Shown piece by piece: positions 15,996 to 23,798 of a DNA stretch of 26,916 nt; within the stretch, counting starts at the first letter, position 1; every line of letters starts with the position of its first letter. The DNA lies in contig URXW01000025.1 in the NCBI GenBank assembly GCA_900551995.1, positions 1-26,916 on the forward strand. The letters run 5' to 3'. This DNA comes from an uncultured Eubacteriales bacterium. Lineage in GTDB: Bacteria > Bacillota > Clostridia > Oscillospirales > Oscillospiraceae. Made by a program: the position numbers and the translations under genes. The notes beneath the pieces were generated by a model. It was not told where the DNA came from, searched no databases, and was given only the letters and a program-made list of their open reading frames with translations.

Positions 15996-17102
15996 ATGGC
16001 AGCGAAGAAGGAACCCATGACCCCCGCACCGGTGGTATCCGACAAGAAAAAAGCGTTGGAAACGGCGATGCAGCAGATCGAAAAAATGTACGGAAAAGGC
16101 TCCATCATGCGCTACGGCGCAGAGAGCACCATGAACGTGGAGGCGATCCCCTCCGGTTCTCTGTCGCTGGATCTGGCACTGGGCATCGGCGGCCTGCCCC
16201 GGGGGCGCATTGTGGAGATCTACGGGCCCGAGTCCTCCGGTAAAACCACCTTGGCTCTCCACGTTTTGGCGGAGGCGCAGAAGATGGGCGGCGAGGTGGC
16301 GTTTGTGGACGCGGAGCACGCGCTGGATCCCACGTATGCCAAGGCTTTGGGCGTCAACGTGGAGGATATGCTCATCTCCCAGCCGGACACCGGCGAGCAG
16401 GCGTTGGAGATCACCGAAGCGTTGGTACGCAGCGGTGCCATCGACGTTGTGGTGGTGGACTCCGTGGCGGCTCTGGTGCCCCGCGCCGAGATCGAGGGCG
16501 AGATGGGCGACAGCTTTGTGGGCCTGCACGCCCGGCTGATGAGCCAGGCTCTCCGCAAGCTCACCGGCATCATCAACAAGACGAATTCCATCGTCATTTT
16601 CATCAACCAGCTCCGTGAAAAGGTCGGCGTCATGTACGGCAATCCGGAGGTCACCACCGGCGGCCGCGCCCTGAAGTTTTACGCCTCCGTCCGCATTGAT
16701 GTTCGTCGAATTGAAACATTGAAAGCGGGCGGCGAGGTCATCGGCAACCGCACCCGCGCCAAGGTGGTGAAGAACAAAGTGGCACCCCCGTTCCGTGAGG
16801 CGGAGTTTGACATCATGTACGGCGAGGGGATCAGCAAATTGGGCGATTTGCTGGATCTTGCAGTGAAGCTCGACCTCATCCAAAAAAGCGGCTCTTGGTT
16901 CAATATGGGCGATGTGCGGCTGGGGCAGGGACGCGACGCCGCCAAGCAATATTTCCGGGATCACCCGGAGGAGGCGGACAAGCTGGAGAAGGCTGTGCGC
17001 GAGAATTTCCACAAGCTGATGGGCAGCCAGTCCCGCACCGCCGCCAAGGCGGCGGGCCGCGCGGTGGACGTGTCTGCCGACGACTTTGACGACGAAGACT
17101 GA
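15996..17102 (+). CDS. recA: Recombinase RecA
   Basis: ATP-dependent strand-exchange protein and activator of LexA self-cleavage; 368 aa, a normal length. Walker A is GPESSGKTT (77-85); VDAEHALDP, QPDTGEQALEI, FINQLREKVGVMYGNPEVTTGGRALKFY and the acidic tail (SADDFDDED) are all in place. There is no intein. The start follows GAGGAGG (15981-15987). It overlaps recX by one base (TGATG), so the two are translationally coupled. Confidence 0.98.
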   Translation: MAAKKEPMTPAPVVSDKKKALETAMQQIEKMYGKGSIMRYGAESTMNVEAIPSGSLSLDLALGIGGLPRGRIVEIYGPESSGKTTLALHVLAEAQKMGGEVAFVDAEHALDPTYAKALGVNVEDMLISQPDTGEQALEITEALVRSGAIDVVVVDSVAALVPRAEIEGEMGDSFVGLHARLMSQALRKLTGIINKTNSIVIFINQLREKVGVMYGNPEVTTGGRALKFYASVRIDVRRIETLKAGGEVIGNRTRAKVVKNKVAPPFREAEFDIMYGEGISKLGDLLDLAVKLDLIQKSGSWFNMGDVRLGQGRDAAKQYFRDHPEEADKLEKAVRENFHKLMGSQSRTAAKAAGRAVDVSADDFDDED

Positions 17103-17722
17103 TGCGGATCGAGCGCATTGAAAAATCAAAGCATAAGCAGGAGCGTGTGCTGGTGTTTCTGGAGGGGGGCGACCTCCTCCGGATCACCGGCGCGGAGCTT
17201 CTGCGCTTTGGCTTATATAAGGGGATGGACGTATCGCCGGAGCTTGTGGTAGAATTACAGACGGCGGCGCGTCAGTCCGAGCTGAAGCAGACGGCGGCGC
17301 GGATGGCGTCCGGGCGGATGCTGTCCAAGAAAGAGGTGCAGCGACGGCTGACCAAAAAGGGAGCCGACGAGGCACAGGCAGCGGAGATGGCGGACTGGCT
17401 GGAATCGCTGGGCGCGGTAGATGACGAGGGCTACGCCGGGGTCATCGCGCGGCACTACGGAGCCATGGGCTACGGCGCGGGACGGGTGCGGCAGGAGCTG
17501 CAGCACCGGGGCGTGCCGAAGGAGCTGTGGGACGGTGCGCTTGCCCAGCTGCCGGCACCGGAGGACGCCATACGAAAATTTCTCCGCGCCAAGCTGCGGG
17601 GGCGGGACATGACGGCGGACGAAAGCCGCCGGCTGGCGGCAGCCCTCCAGCGGCGGGGTTTTTCGTGGAATGACATACGCCCTGTGCTCAACGAGTGGGG
17701 GCAGGAGATAGACGAGACGTGA
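17102..17722 (+). CDS. recX: Regulatory protein RecX
   Basis: Modulator that binds RecA filaments and limits their activity. The 206-aa protein shows three-helix RecX repeats: SGRMLSKKEVQRRLTKKG, VDDEGYAGVIARHYGAMGYGAGRVRQELQHRGVP and SRRLAAALQRRGFSWNDIRPVL. The start ATG shares a base with the recA stop, the common coupled arrangement. The stop is 10 bases before rimO. Confidence 0.92.
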   Translation: MRIERIEKSKHKQERVLVFLEGGDLLRITGAELLRFGLYKGMDVSPELVVELQTAARQSELKQTAARMASGRMLSKKEVQRRLTKKGADEAQAAEMADWLESLGAVDDEGYAGVIARHYGAMGYGAGRVRQELQHRGVPKELWDGALAQLPAPEDAIRKFLRAKLRGRDMTADESRRLAAALQRRGFSWNDIRPVLNEWGQEIDET

Positions 17723-17732
17723 GGTATACGAC

Positions 17733-19052
17733 GTGAAGGTTGCATTTATTTCCCTTGGCTGTGCCAAGAATCTGGTGAACACCGAGCAGATGATGGCGTT
17801 GTGCCGTCAGGCGGGACACACCCTGCAGGAAGAGCCTGCCGGGGCGGACGCGGTGGTCATCAACACCTGCGGGTTTATCGACAGTGCCAAGGAGGAGGCG
17901 ATCGACACCATCCTGTCCGTGGCGGAGCTGAAGGCCGAGGGGCAGGTGGGCAAGATCTTAGTGACGGGCTGTCTGACCCAGCGGTACCAGCAGGAGATAC
18001 TGGACGAGCTGCCGGAGGTGGACGGCATTATGGGCACCGGCAGCTACGGCGAGATCGTGCCGGCTCTCGCGGAGATGATGAGCGGCGGCACGCCCCGCCG
18101 GTTCGCGGACATCCACGGGATGATCGACGAATTTGACCGGGTGCTGACCACGCCGAAGCACTACGCCTATCTGCGTATCGCCGAGGGCTGCGACAACCGG
18201 TGCGCCTACTGCGTGATACCGTCCCTGCGGGGCAGATACCGCAGCCGCCGCATGGAGGACGTGCTGGCGGAGGCGAAAAAGCTGGCGGACGCCGGGGTGA
18301 AGGAGTGCATCGTCATCGCCCAGGACATCACCCGCTACGGTATTGACCTGTACGGAGAGCGGCGGCTTGCCGCGCTGCTGCGGGAGCTGTGCAGGTTGGA
18401 TTTCCACTGGATACGGCTGCACTATCTGTACCCTGACGAGTTCACCGACGAGCTGATCGACACCATCGCCGGGGAGGAGAAGGTGCTGCCCTATTTGGAC
18501 ATCCCCATCCAGCACTGCAACGACAGGGTGCTCAAGGCCATGAACCGCCGGGGCGACAAGGCGGAGCTGCTGGCTCTGTTCCGGACGCTGCGGGAGCGGA
18601 TCCCCGGTCTGGTGCTGCGTACCAGCCTCATTACCGGGCTGCCCTTTGAGGACGAGGCGGCGTTCGAGGAGCTGTGCGAGTTTTTGCAGGAAGTGCGTAT
18701 CGAGCGGGCGGGCGTGTTCCCCTACTCCCCGGAGGAGGGAACGCCGGCGGCGCGGATGCTGAACCGGGTGGACACCGCTGAGGCGGAACGCCGGGGAGAG
18801 CTGGTGGTGGACGTACAGTCCCGCATTATGGACGATTACAACGACAGCCGCATGGGGACGGTGGCAGAGGTGCTGTGCGACGGGTTCGACCAGGAGGCCA
18901 TGCAGTTCGTGGGGCGCAGCTACGCCGAAAGCCCTGACATTGACGGGCGCATCTATTTCACCGCCGACCACGAGGTAGAGGCGGGAGAGTTCGTGCCGGT
19001 GCGGATCACCGGCACCATGGACGGCGAGCTGACCGGCGAGCTGGCGGAGTAA
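17733..19052 (+). CDS. rimO: Ribosomal protein S12 methylthiotransferase RimO
   Basis: Radical-SAM enzyme that adds a methylthio group to the conserved aspartate of ribosomal protein S12. The 439-aa protein has three UPF0004 cysteines C10, C46 and C80 (auxiliary cluster), the radical-SAM CxxxCxxC at C153, C157 and C160, and a C-terminal TRAM domain (from about 375). SLGCAKNLVNTE near the start is the RimO rather than MiaB form. The start is GTG 17733; a GAGG at 17721-17724 overlapping the recX stop is the ribosome site. It belongs to the recA-recX-rimO-pgsA transcription unit. Confidence 0.96.
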   Translation: MKVAFISLGCAKNLVNTEQMMALCRQAGHTLQEEPAGADAVVINTCGFIDSAKEEAIDTILSVAELKAEGQVGKILVTGCLTQRYQQEILDELPEVDGIMGTGSYGEIVPALAEMMSGGTPRRFADIHGMIDEFDRVLTTPKHYAYLRIAEGCDNRCAYCVIPSLRGRYRSRRMEDVLAEAKKLADAGVKECIVIAQDITRYGIDLYGERRLAALLRELCRLDFHWIRLHYLYPDEFTDELIDTIAGEEKVLPYLDIPIQHCNDRVLKAMNRRGDKAELLALFRTLRERIPGLVLRTSLITGLPFEDEAAFEELCEFLQEVRIERAGVFPYSPEEGTPAARMLNRVDTAEAERRGELVVDVQSRIMDDYNDSRMGTVAEVLCDGFDQEAMQFVGRSYAESPDIDGRIYFTADHEVEAGEFVPVRITGTMDGELTGELAE

Positions 19053-19067
19053 GAGAGAAATATTCCC

Positions 19068-19087
19068 CTGCGGCGGGTGCGCCGCAG
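19068..19087 (+). other. Hairpin between rimO and pgsA
   Basis: CTGCGGCG-GGTG-CGCCGCAG forms a perfect 8-bp stem with a 4-base loop and no T-run after it. It may tune mRNA stability or the expression of pgsA relative to rimO. Confidence 0.5.
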
Positions 19088-19119
19088 AACAGAGACGAAA
19101 ACGAAAGGCGGACACATAT

Positions 19120-19644
19120 ATGACTACGGCGAACAAGTTGACGATCCTGCGGGTGCTGATGATCCCGGCATTTCTGGCGGTGCTGTACTGGGGGTTCCCC
19201 GGCAGCCGGTACGTGGCGTTGGGTATCTATGTGGTGGCGTGCCTCACCGACCTGCTGGACGGGTATATTGCGCGGCACTATAACCAGATCTCCGATTTCG
19301 GGAAGTTCATGGACCCGCTGGCGGACAAGTGCCTCGTCATGGCGGCGTTGTGCTGGTTCGTGGAGGAGGGCACCTTCGCCGCGTGGGTGCTTGCCGTTGT
19401 GCTGCTGCGGGAGTTTGCCGTGTCCGGTATGCGGCTGGTCGCCGTGGAGAAGGGGCGGGTCATCGCCGCCGGGTGGTCGGGAAAGATCAAGACCGCCAGC
19501 ACCATGGTGTGCATCTGCCTGATTTTGTTCGGTATCCCCCAGACGCTGAACTATGTGTGTCAAGGGGTCATCCTTGTGACCACTGTGTACTCCGGAATCG
19601 AGTATTTCGCCAAGAACGCGGATGTGTTCAAGGAGGGCAAATGA
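19120..19644 (+). CDS. pgsA: CDP-diacylglycerol-glycerol-3-phosphate 3-phosphatidyltransferase
   Basis: Membrane enzyme that makes phosphatidylglycerol phosphate, the committed step to phosphatidylglycerol. The 174-aa protein carries the full CDP-alcohol phosphotransferase signature D44-x2-D47-G48-x2-A51-R52-x8-G61-x3-D65-x3-D69, with several membrane helices. The ribosome site is AAAGGCGG. In many Firmicutes pgsA lies just before cinA-recA; here it ends the recA group and cinA is absent. Confidence 0.95.
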   Translation: MTTANKLTILRVLMIPAFLAVLYWGFPGSRYVALGIYVVACLTDLLDGYIARHYNQISDFGKFMDPLADKCLVMAALCWFVEEGTFAAWVLAVVLLREFAVSGMRLVAVEKGRVIAAGWSGKIKTASTMVCICLILFGIPQTLNYVCQGVILVTTVYSGIEYFAKNADVFKEGK

Positions 19645-19648
19645 GAAC

Positions 19649-19678
19649 AAAAAAGAACGGCTTGCGCCGTTCTTTTTT
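19649..19678. terminator. Bidirectional terminator after pgsA
   Basis: A 13-bp stem (19649-19661 with 19666-19678), loop TTGC, with a T-rich right arm on the plus strand and an A-rich left arm that gives a T-run on the minus strand. It serves both pgsA and the convergent small membrane protein gene. Confidence 0.88.
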
Positions 19679-19688
19679 GTTGCAAGAC

Positions 19689-19967
19689 TTAAAGCATGGA
19701 AACAAATAGTGGCTTGCAGCAAAGCACTGCACCGAGTACAGCACCGACCCAAGATACGATTGTTCCGGCGATACGCAAACCTCCGAAATAACCGCTGCGC
19801 TTGGCTGAATTGCCTGCCGCTATACCGATAAAGCCCGCGACAACCGCGACTGCACCGATAAACAATCGAGCGGTGAACAAATAGACAAAAATTAAAAGAC
19901 AAGAGATAATCCCTAAAACCAAACTGGCAATAGCGGAACTCTCGCCGGGGCGGGTTTGTTTGTCCAC
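19689..19967 (-). CDS. Small membrane protein (DUF4190-like)
   Basis: A 92-aa protein with a short polar N terminus (MDKQTRPGESS), then hydrophobic spans at about residues 12-32, 36-52 and 63-85. ASLVLGIISCLL and GIAAGN resemble DUF4190-type proteins of unknown function. The start is GTG at 19967, supported by GGGAGG (19980-19975) with 7-base spacing. It is divergent from an HTH regulator gene, and its promoter contains a palindrome, so regulation by that protein is likely. Confidence 0.65.
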   Translation of the reverse strand: MDKQTRPGESSAIASLVLGIISCLLIFVYLFTARLFIGAVAVVAGFIGIAAGNSAKRSGYFGGLRIAGTIVSWVGAVLGAVLCCKPLFVSML

Positions 19968-19993
19968 AATAAGACCTCCCTTTGTTTTTGTAC

Positions 19994-20047
19994 ATTGTAT
20001 AACAATTCGTTATATGTGTCAATAAAACAAAATGTTTTGTCTATACT
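19994..20047. promoter_or_regulatory. Divergent promoters with two palindromes
   Basis: Minus strand: -35 TTGACA (20022-20017), 17-bp spacer, -10 TACAAT (19999-19994). The palindrome TATAAC-AATTC-GTTATA (19998-20014) fills the spacer. Plus strand: ACAAAA-TG-TTTTGT (20027-20040) lies directly ahead of a -10 TATACT (20042-20047); no clear -35. Both palindromes are possible operators for the adjacent HTH protein. Confidence 0.55.
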
Positions 20048-20075
20048 TTTTGTATCTCAAGCGGTGAGGTGCAGA

Positions 20076-20306
20076 ATGTATCAACGAATACGCGATCTCC
20101 GGGAGGATGCGGACTTGCGGCAGCAAGACATGGCGGAGTATTTACAGTGCACGCAGGTCTGCTACTCTTATTATGAATCGGGAAAAAGGGACATACCGAC
20201 GGATGTGCTGATACGGATAGCACGGTATTACAATGTCAGCGTTGACTACTTGCTGGGGCTGACAGACCGGCGGGAGGCGTACCCGCCGCGGAAACAGGGC
20301 ACTTGA
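20076..20306 (+). CDS. HTH_XRE transcriptional regulator
   Basis: A 76-aa single-domain Cro/cI-type regulator: RIRDLREDADLRQQDMAEYL begins the HTH, YSYYESGKRDIPTDVLIRIARYYNVSVDYLLG completes it, and a short basic tail follows. This form is typical of Clostridia and phage-like repressors. Start ATG 20076 is preferred over upstream in-frame starts, because the HTH begins at once and GTGAGG lies just before it. Its stop codon is inside the -35 of the T-box promoter. Confidence 0.85.
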   Translation: MYQRIRDLREDADLRQQDMAEYLQCTQVCYSYYESGKRDIPTDVLIRIARYYNVSVDYLLGLTDRREAYPPRKQGT

Positions 20307-20331
20307 CACGGCGGGGAAATGCTGGTAGTAT
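20303..20331 (+). promoter_or_regulatory. Promoter of the cysS T-box transcript
   Basis: Perfect -35 TTGACA (20303-20308), overlapping the HTH gene stop, 17-bp spacer, then -10 TAGTAT (20326-20331). The predicted start near 20338 matches the beginning of the T-box leader. Confidence 0.7.
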
Positions 20332-20337
20332 AAGACG

Positions 20338-20580
20338 CAACCGAATAGCGCGATGAACGGAAAGAGTACGCGCCACAGCTTTGCCAAGAGAGGGACGGTC
20401 ACCGGCTGAAAGCCGTCCCGCACAGCGGTGCGGAAAGTGCGTCCGGGAGCGTGAGGGATGTGGAAGCCCTCCGCGTGGCCTGCGTTATGCGCCGCAACCG
20501 AGTGATAAACGAGAGTGGAACCGCGAAGTCTATTTCGCCTCTCATGCCTGCGGGCATGGGAGGCGTTCTGCTTTTGCACA
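20338..20580 (+). promoter_or_regulatory. T-box riboswitch (cysteine) upstream of cysS
   Basis: Transcription-attenuation leader that senses uncharged tRNA-Cys. The T-box sequence TGGAACCGCG lies at 20516-20525 and pairs with the tRNA 3' end. Stem I starts with GATGAACGGAAAGAGTAC, and the specifier codon is read as TGC at 20481-20483 on its 3' side, consistent with cysS downstream. A terminator stem follows at 20536-20565. A low level of charged tRNA-Cys would favour the antiterminator around the T-box and raise transcription toward cysS. Confidence 0.88.
20536..20575 (+). terminator. T-box attenuator terminator
   Basis: A 13-bp stem with one G-U pair (20536-20548 with 20553-20565), loop TGCG, then TTCTGCTTTT. 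The left arm overlaps the 3' half of the antiterminator, as needed for mutual exclusion. Confidence 0.8.
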
Positions 20581-20602
20581 TATTCATACCATCGATCAAC
20601 AA

Positions 20603-20726
20603 GAGCAGACACGGTTTTGACGGGCAGAAATGCGCCCATACTGCGTCAAGTCCCTTGGCAATACGGCAAGTATTCCCTGCGGGTCTTTTCTTGTCTGGAC
20701 GCATTTCTGCGCCGACAAAACTGCTC
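20603..20726. repeat. Imperfect long inverted-repeat element (about 124 bp)
   Basis: The ends are inverted: GAGCAG (20603-20608) with CTGCTC (20721-20726), and inside them 20614-20634 with 20700-20721. The inner arms include the perfect 11-mer GCAGAAATGCG / CGCATTTCTGC. A small hairpin AATAC-GGCAA-GTATT lies in the middle. There is no protein-like reading frame. It may be a non-autonomous palindromic element inserted between the T-box and cysS. Confidence 0.5.
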
Positions 20727-20775
20727 GCACCTGCCAGCGATGTATTTTCGAGTGATTTTTGGTTTTTGAGACGCA

Positions 20776-20870
20776 GGCTTGCTGGCGCAAGCCAAGGCGA
20801 AAAGGGGAAAAAGCACCGGAAAGACACGCTGTCAGGCGTGGTTGCCCTTGTTAACCGATGGTAATATAAT
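20776..20870 (+). promoter_or_regulatory. Second cysS promoter region with upstream hairpin
   Basis: A 7-bp hairpin GGCTTGC-TGGC-GCAAGCC lies at 20776-20793. Further on, TTGCCC (20842-20847), 17-bp spacer and perfect TATAAT (20865-20870) make a plausible promoter. It starts only about 15-20 bases before the cysS start and would bypass T-box control. Confidence 0.5.
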
Positions 20871-20889
20871 AGATCATAGGAGGATCGTC

Positions 20890-22335
20890 ATGTATCTGTA
20901 TAATTCCGCCACGCATAAGAAAGAGGAGTTCAAGACCCACACCCCCGGTCATGTGGAGATGTACACCTGCGGCCCCACGGTGTACCACTTCGCCCACATC
21001 GGCAATCTGCGCTCCTACATTATGGAGGACGTGCTGGAGAAGTATCTGCGCTATGCCGGGTACGACGTGAACCGCGTAATGAACATCACCGACGTGGGGC
21101 ATCTGACCTCCGACGCTGACGAGGGCGAGGACAAGATGCTCAAGGGTGCCAAGCGGGAGCACAAGTCCGTCATGGAGATCGCCAAGTATTACACCGACGC
21201 GTTTTTCTCCGACTGCCAGAAGCTGAACATCAAGCGTCCCGACGTGGTGCAGCCCGCCACCGGACTGATCGACGACTATATCAAGATCATCACGAAGCTG
21301 CTGGACACCGGCTACGCCTATGTGGCGGGGGGGAACGTGTATTTTGACACCAGCAAGCTGGCGCGGTACTACATCTTTAACGACCACAACGAGGAGGATC
21401 TGGCGGTGGGCGTCCGCGAGGGCGTGGAGGAGGACACCAACAAGCGCAACCGCAACGACTTCGTGCTGTGGTTCACCAAGTCCAAGTTCGAGGATCAGGC
21501 GTTGAAGTGGGACTCCCCGTGGGGCGTGGGTTATCCCGGCTGGCACATTGAGTGCTCCGGTATCTCCATGAAGTACAACGGGGAGTACCTCGACCTGCAC
21601 TGCGGCGGCGTGGACAACGCCTTCCCCCACCACACCAACGAGATCGCCCAGAGCGAGAGCTATCTGGGGCACCCGTGGTGCCCCCACTGGTGCCATGTGG
21701 CGCATCTGAACACCGACCACGGCAAGATGTCCAAGTCCAAGGGCGAGTTCCTTACGGTGTCTCTGCTGGAGGAGAAGGGCTACGACCCGCTGGCGTATCG
21801 GTTCTTCTGCTTGCAGAGCCACTACCGCAAGAGTTTGGTGTTCTCCTGGGAGAATCTGGACAACGCCACGGTGGCGTACAACAAGCTGCTTGCCCGTATC
21901 GCCGCGCTGAAGGATGAGGGCGAGGTGGAGCAGGCCGCCTTCGACGAGTACAAGGCGAAGTTTACCGCCGCCATGGACAACGACCTGAATACCTCCATGG
22001 CGGTCACCGTGCTGTACGACGTGCTGAAGGCAAAGACCAACGACAAGACGAAGCTGGCGTTGCTGGGCAGCTTCGACGAGGTGCTGGGGCTGAAGCTGCT
22101 GGAGAAGGCGGCGTCTCTCCGCGCCAAGCAGACCGCCGCACCGGCGGCGGGGGGCTTTGCCGTGGTCAGCGAGGACGGCGAGGAGAACGGGGAGGTAGAA
22201 TCTCTGATCCGCGCCCGTGCCGACGCCAAGAAGGCGAAGAATTTCGCCGAGGCCGACCGTATCCGCGACGAGCTGAAGGCGCAGGGCATTGAGATCACCG
22301 ATGTGCCCGGCGGTGCCAAGTGGAAGCGTATCTGA
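20890..22335 (+). CDS. cysS: Cysteinyl-tRNA synthetase
   Basis: Class I synthetase that charges tRNA-Cys; 481 aa, close to the usual length. The N-terminal YTCGPTVY carries zinc-ligand Cys27; HIGN is at 36-39 and KMSKSK at 279-284. WHIECSG and HHTNEIAQSE supply further zinc and active-site residues. The C-terminal part ends with the family helical domain (ADRIRDELKAQGIEITDVPGG). Start ATG 20890 is supported by AGGAGG (20878-20883) with 6-base spacing; the frame is open upstream, but that extension is not CysS-like. Control is by the T-box riboswitch and possibly the nearby promoter. Confidence 0.97.
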   Translation: MYLYNSATHKKEEFKTHTPGHVEMYTCGPTVYHFAHIGNLRSYIMEDVLEKYLRYAGYDVNRVMNITDVGHLTSDADEGEDKMLKGAKREHKSVMEIAKYYTDAFFSDCQKLNIKRPDVVQPATGLIDDYIKIITKLLDTGYAYVAGGNVYFDTSKLARYYIFNDHNEEDLAVGVREGVEEDTNKRNRNDFVLWFTKSKFEDQALKWDSPWGVGYPGWHIECSGISMKYNGEYLDLHCGGVDNAFPHHTNEIAQSESYLGHPWCPHWCHVAHLNTDHGKMSKSKGEFLTVSLLEEKGYDPLAYRFFCLQSHYRKSLVFSWENLDNATVAYNKLLARIAALKDEGEVEQAAFDEYKAKFTAAMDNDLNTSMAVTVLYDVLKAKTNDKTKLALLGSFDEVLGLKLLEKAASLRAKQTAAPAAGGFAVVSEDGEENGEVESLIRARADAKKAKNFAEADRIRDELKAQGIEITDVPGGAKWKRI

Positions 22336-22336
22336 T

Positions 22337-22366
22337 AAAAAAGACCGCCTGCGGGCGGTCTTTTTT
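22337..22366 (+). terminator. cysS terminator
   Basis: A 13-bp stem AAAAAAGACCGCC (22337-22349) with 22354-22366, loop TGCG, ending in six T. It begins one base after the stop codon. Confidence 0.92.
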
Positions 22367-22433
22367 CGCGGGGGAACAAAGGGGCGGCGGCGTGCGTCCA
22401 AAGGAATAGAAGGAAAAAAAGGAGGTATTTCCC

Positions 22434-23798
22434 ATGAAAAGACTGAAAGCGGCCATGTGCGCGGTGCTGGCAGGCGCGATGCTTGCCGGGTGCGGCAAGG
22501 TAGAGGAGGGCGGCCGGTCGGAGAGACCGGAGCCGGCGGTGGAGCTGGCGAAGTACATAGTGGCGGAGGCGGAGTATCCCGTGTATCCGGCGGAGCCGCG
22601 GTTTGAGGACTACATGGACGACGGTGAGGAGGGCTGGGACGCCTATGAAGCCGCGTACACCGAATACACGGAGGCACTGCGGAAGCTGGGCAAGCTGGAC
22701 GCGGAGATAGACAGCGGCGCGGTGCGGGGCTTCGCGGACAGGACGGTGGGCAAGATCTTCACCGACGGGGAGAACCGGGTGTACTCGCCGGTGAGCCTGT
22801 ACGCGGCGTTGGCGATGCTGACGGAGATGACGGCAGGGGAGACACGGCAGCAGGTGATGGAGCTGCTGGGCGAGGCGGACGGCGCGTCGCTGCGGCAGCG
22901 GATCAAGGAGCTGTGGCTGGGCACGTACATGGACGACGGAAGGTCGATGTGCCGCCTTGCCAACGGCGCGTTCCTGCGGGAGAACGCCGAGGTGAAGCAG
23001 GAGGCGGTGGACGCGCTGAGGGACTGGTATTATGCGTCTACCTACCGGGTGCCCATGGGCACGGCGGAGGCGGACAAGGCTATCGCCGGGTGGCTGAACC
23101 AGAACACCGGCGGACTGCTGTCCGAGGAGACGGGGAGCATCCGGACGGAGGTGGACGACCTGCTGCGGCTGTACAATACTATATACTATAAATCCAGCTG
23201 GCGGGATGCGTTCGAGGAAAGCCGGACGAGGAAGGATGTGTTCACCGCTGCCGGCGGCACGGAGCAGGAGACGGACTTCATGCACCGGACGGAGAGCGGA
23301 AGCTATCAGAAGGGGGAGGGCTACACCGCCGCGCCCCGGTATCTGCGCTATGGCCGCATGGTGTTCGTGCTGCCGGATGAGGGCGTGACGCCGGAGAGCC
23401 TTTTGCAGCGGCAAGGGTTCCTGACAGAGCTGACGGGGGACTACAACGCCGCAGAGCTGGTGTGGTCGGTGCCTAAGTTCGATGTGAAGTCCTCCACGGG
23501 GCTGAACGAGGCGTTGCAGGCACTGGGCGTCACGGACGCTTTTGACGGGACAAAGGCGGACTTTACGCCGCTGACCGACAACGGTGCGGTGGTGGACAGC
23601 GTCATGCAGGCGGCGCGGGTGAAGATCGACGAGGACGGCGTGGAGGCCGCGGCGTATACGGAGATCGTGGCCGCCGACAGTGGCATGATGGAGATGCCGC
23701 CCACCGTGGAGATGGAGTTAGACAGACCGTTCTTGTTCGTGATCTTCGACAACAACAATGTGCCGCTGTTTGTGGGCACGGTGAATACGCTGGAATAG
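22434..23798 (+). CDS. Lipid-anchored serpin (serine protease inhibitor)
   Basis: A 454-aa exported serpin. Signal peptide with lipobox LAGC, Cys20. The serpin fold is recognised by VYSPVSLYAALAMLTEMTAGET, LYNTIYYKSSWRDAF, VWSVPKFDVKSSTGLNEALQALGV and the C-terminal RPFLFVIFDNNNVPLFVG. The hinge EDGVEAAAYTE (400-410) keeps the small residues needed for loop insertion, so it is probably inhibitory. Counting from G402 as P15 puts P1 near S416 (S416-G417), with nearby M418/M419 as alternatives; the target protease cannot be fixed from sequence. RBS AAGGAGG. Serpins are known from gut commensals (for example Bifidobacterium and Eubacterium siraeum) and can act on host neutrophil proteases; a host role here is inference. 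Confidence 0.9.
   Translation: MKRLKAAMCAVLAGAMLAGCGKVEEGGRSERPEPAVELAKYIVAEAEYPVYPAEPRFEDYMDDGEEGWDAYEAAYTEYTEALRKLGKLDAEIDSGAVRGFADRTVGKIFTDGENRVYSPVSLYAALAMLTEMTAGETRQQVMELLGEADGASLRQRIKELWLGTYMDDGRSMCRLANGAFLRENAEVKQEAVDALRDWYYASTYRVPMGTAEADKAIAGWLNQNTGGLLSEETGSIRTEVDDLLRLYNTIYYKSSWRDAFEESRTRKDVFTAAGGTEQETDFMHRTESGSYQKGEGYTAAPRYLRYGRMVFVLPDEGVTPESLLQRQGFLTELTGDYNAAELVWSVPKFDVKSSTGLNEALQALGVTDAFDGTKADFTPLTDNGAVVDSVMQAARVKIDEDGVEAAAYTEIVAADSGMMEMPPTVEMELDRPFLFVIFDNNNVPLFVGTVNTLE

Noticed and set aside
15030..17129. A 699-codon open frame on the minus strand across prmC and recA
   Set aside because: It lies antisense to two certain genes, its translation is low-complexity Ala/His/Val/Arg-rich as expected from GC-rich codon bias, and it has no recognisable domain.
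20399..20864. Several small open frames of 60-165 codons on both strands in the T-box/inverted-repeat region
   Set aside because: They coincide with RNA structure and the palindromic element, lack ribosome sites and have no protein-like composition.
20851..22677. A 608-codon minus-strand open frame over cysS
   Set aside because: Shadow of cysS codon use; no ribosome site, and the translation resembles no protein family.
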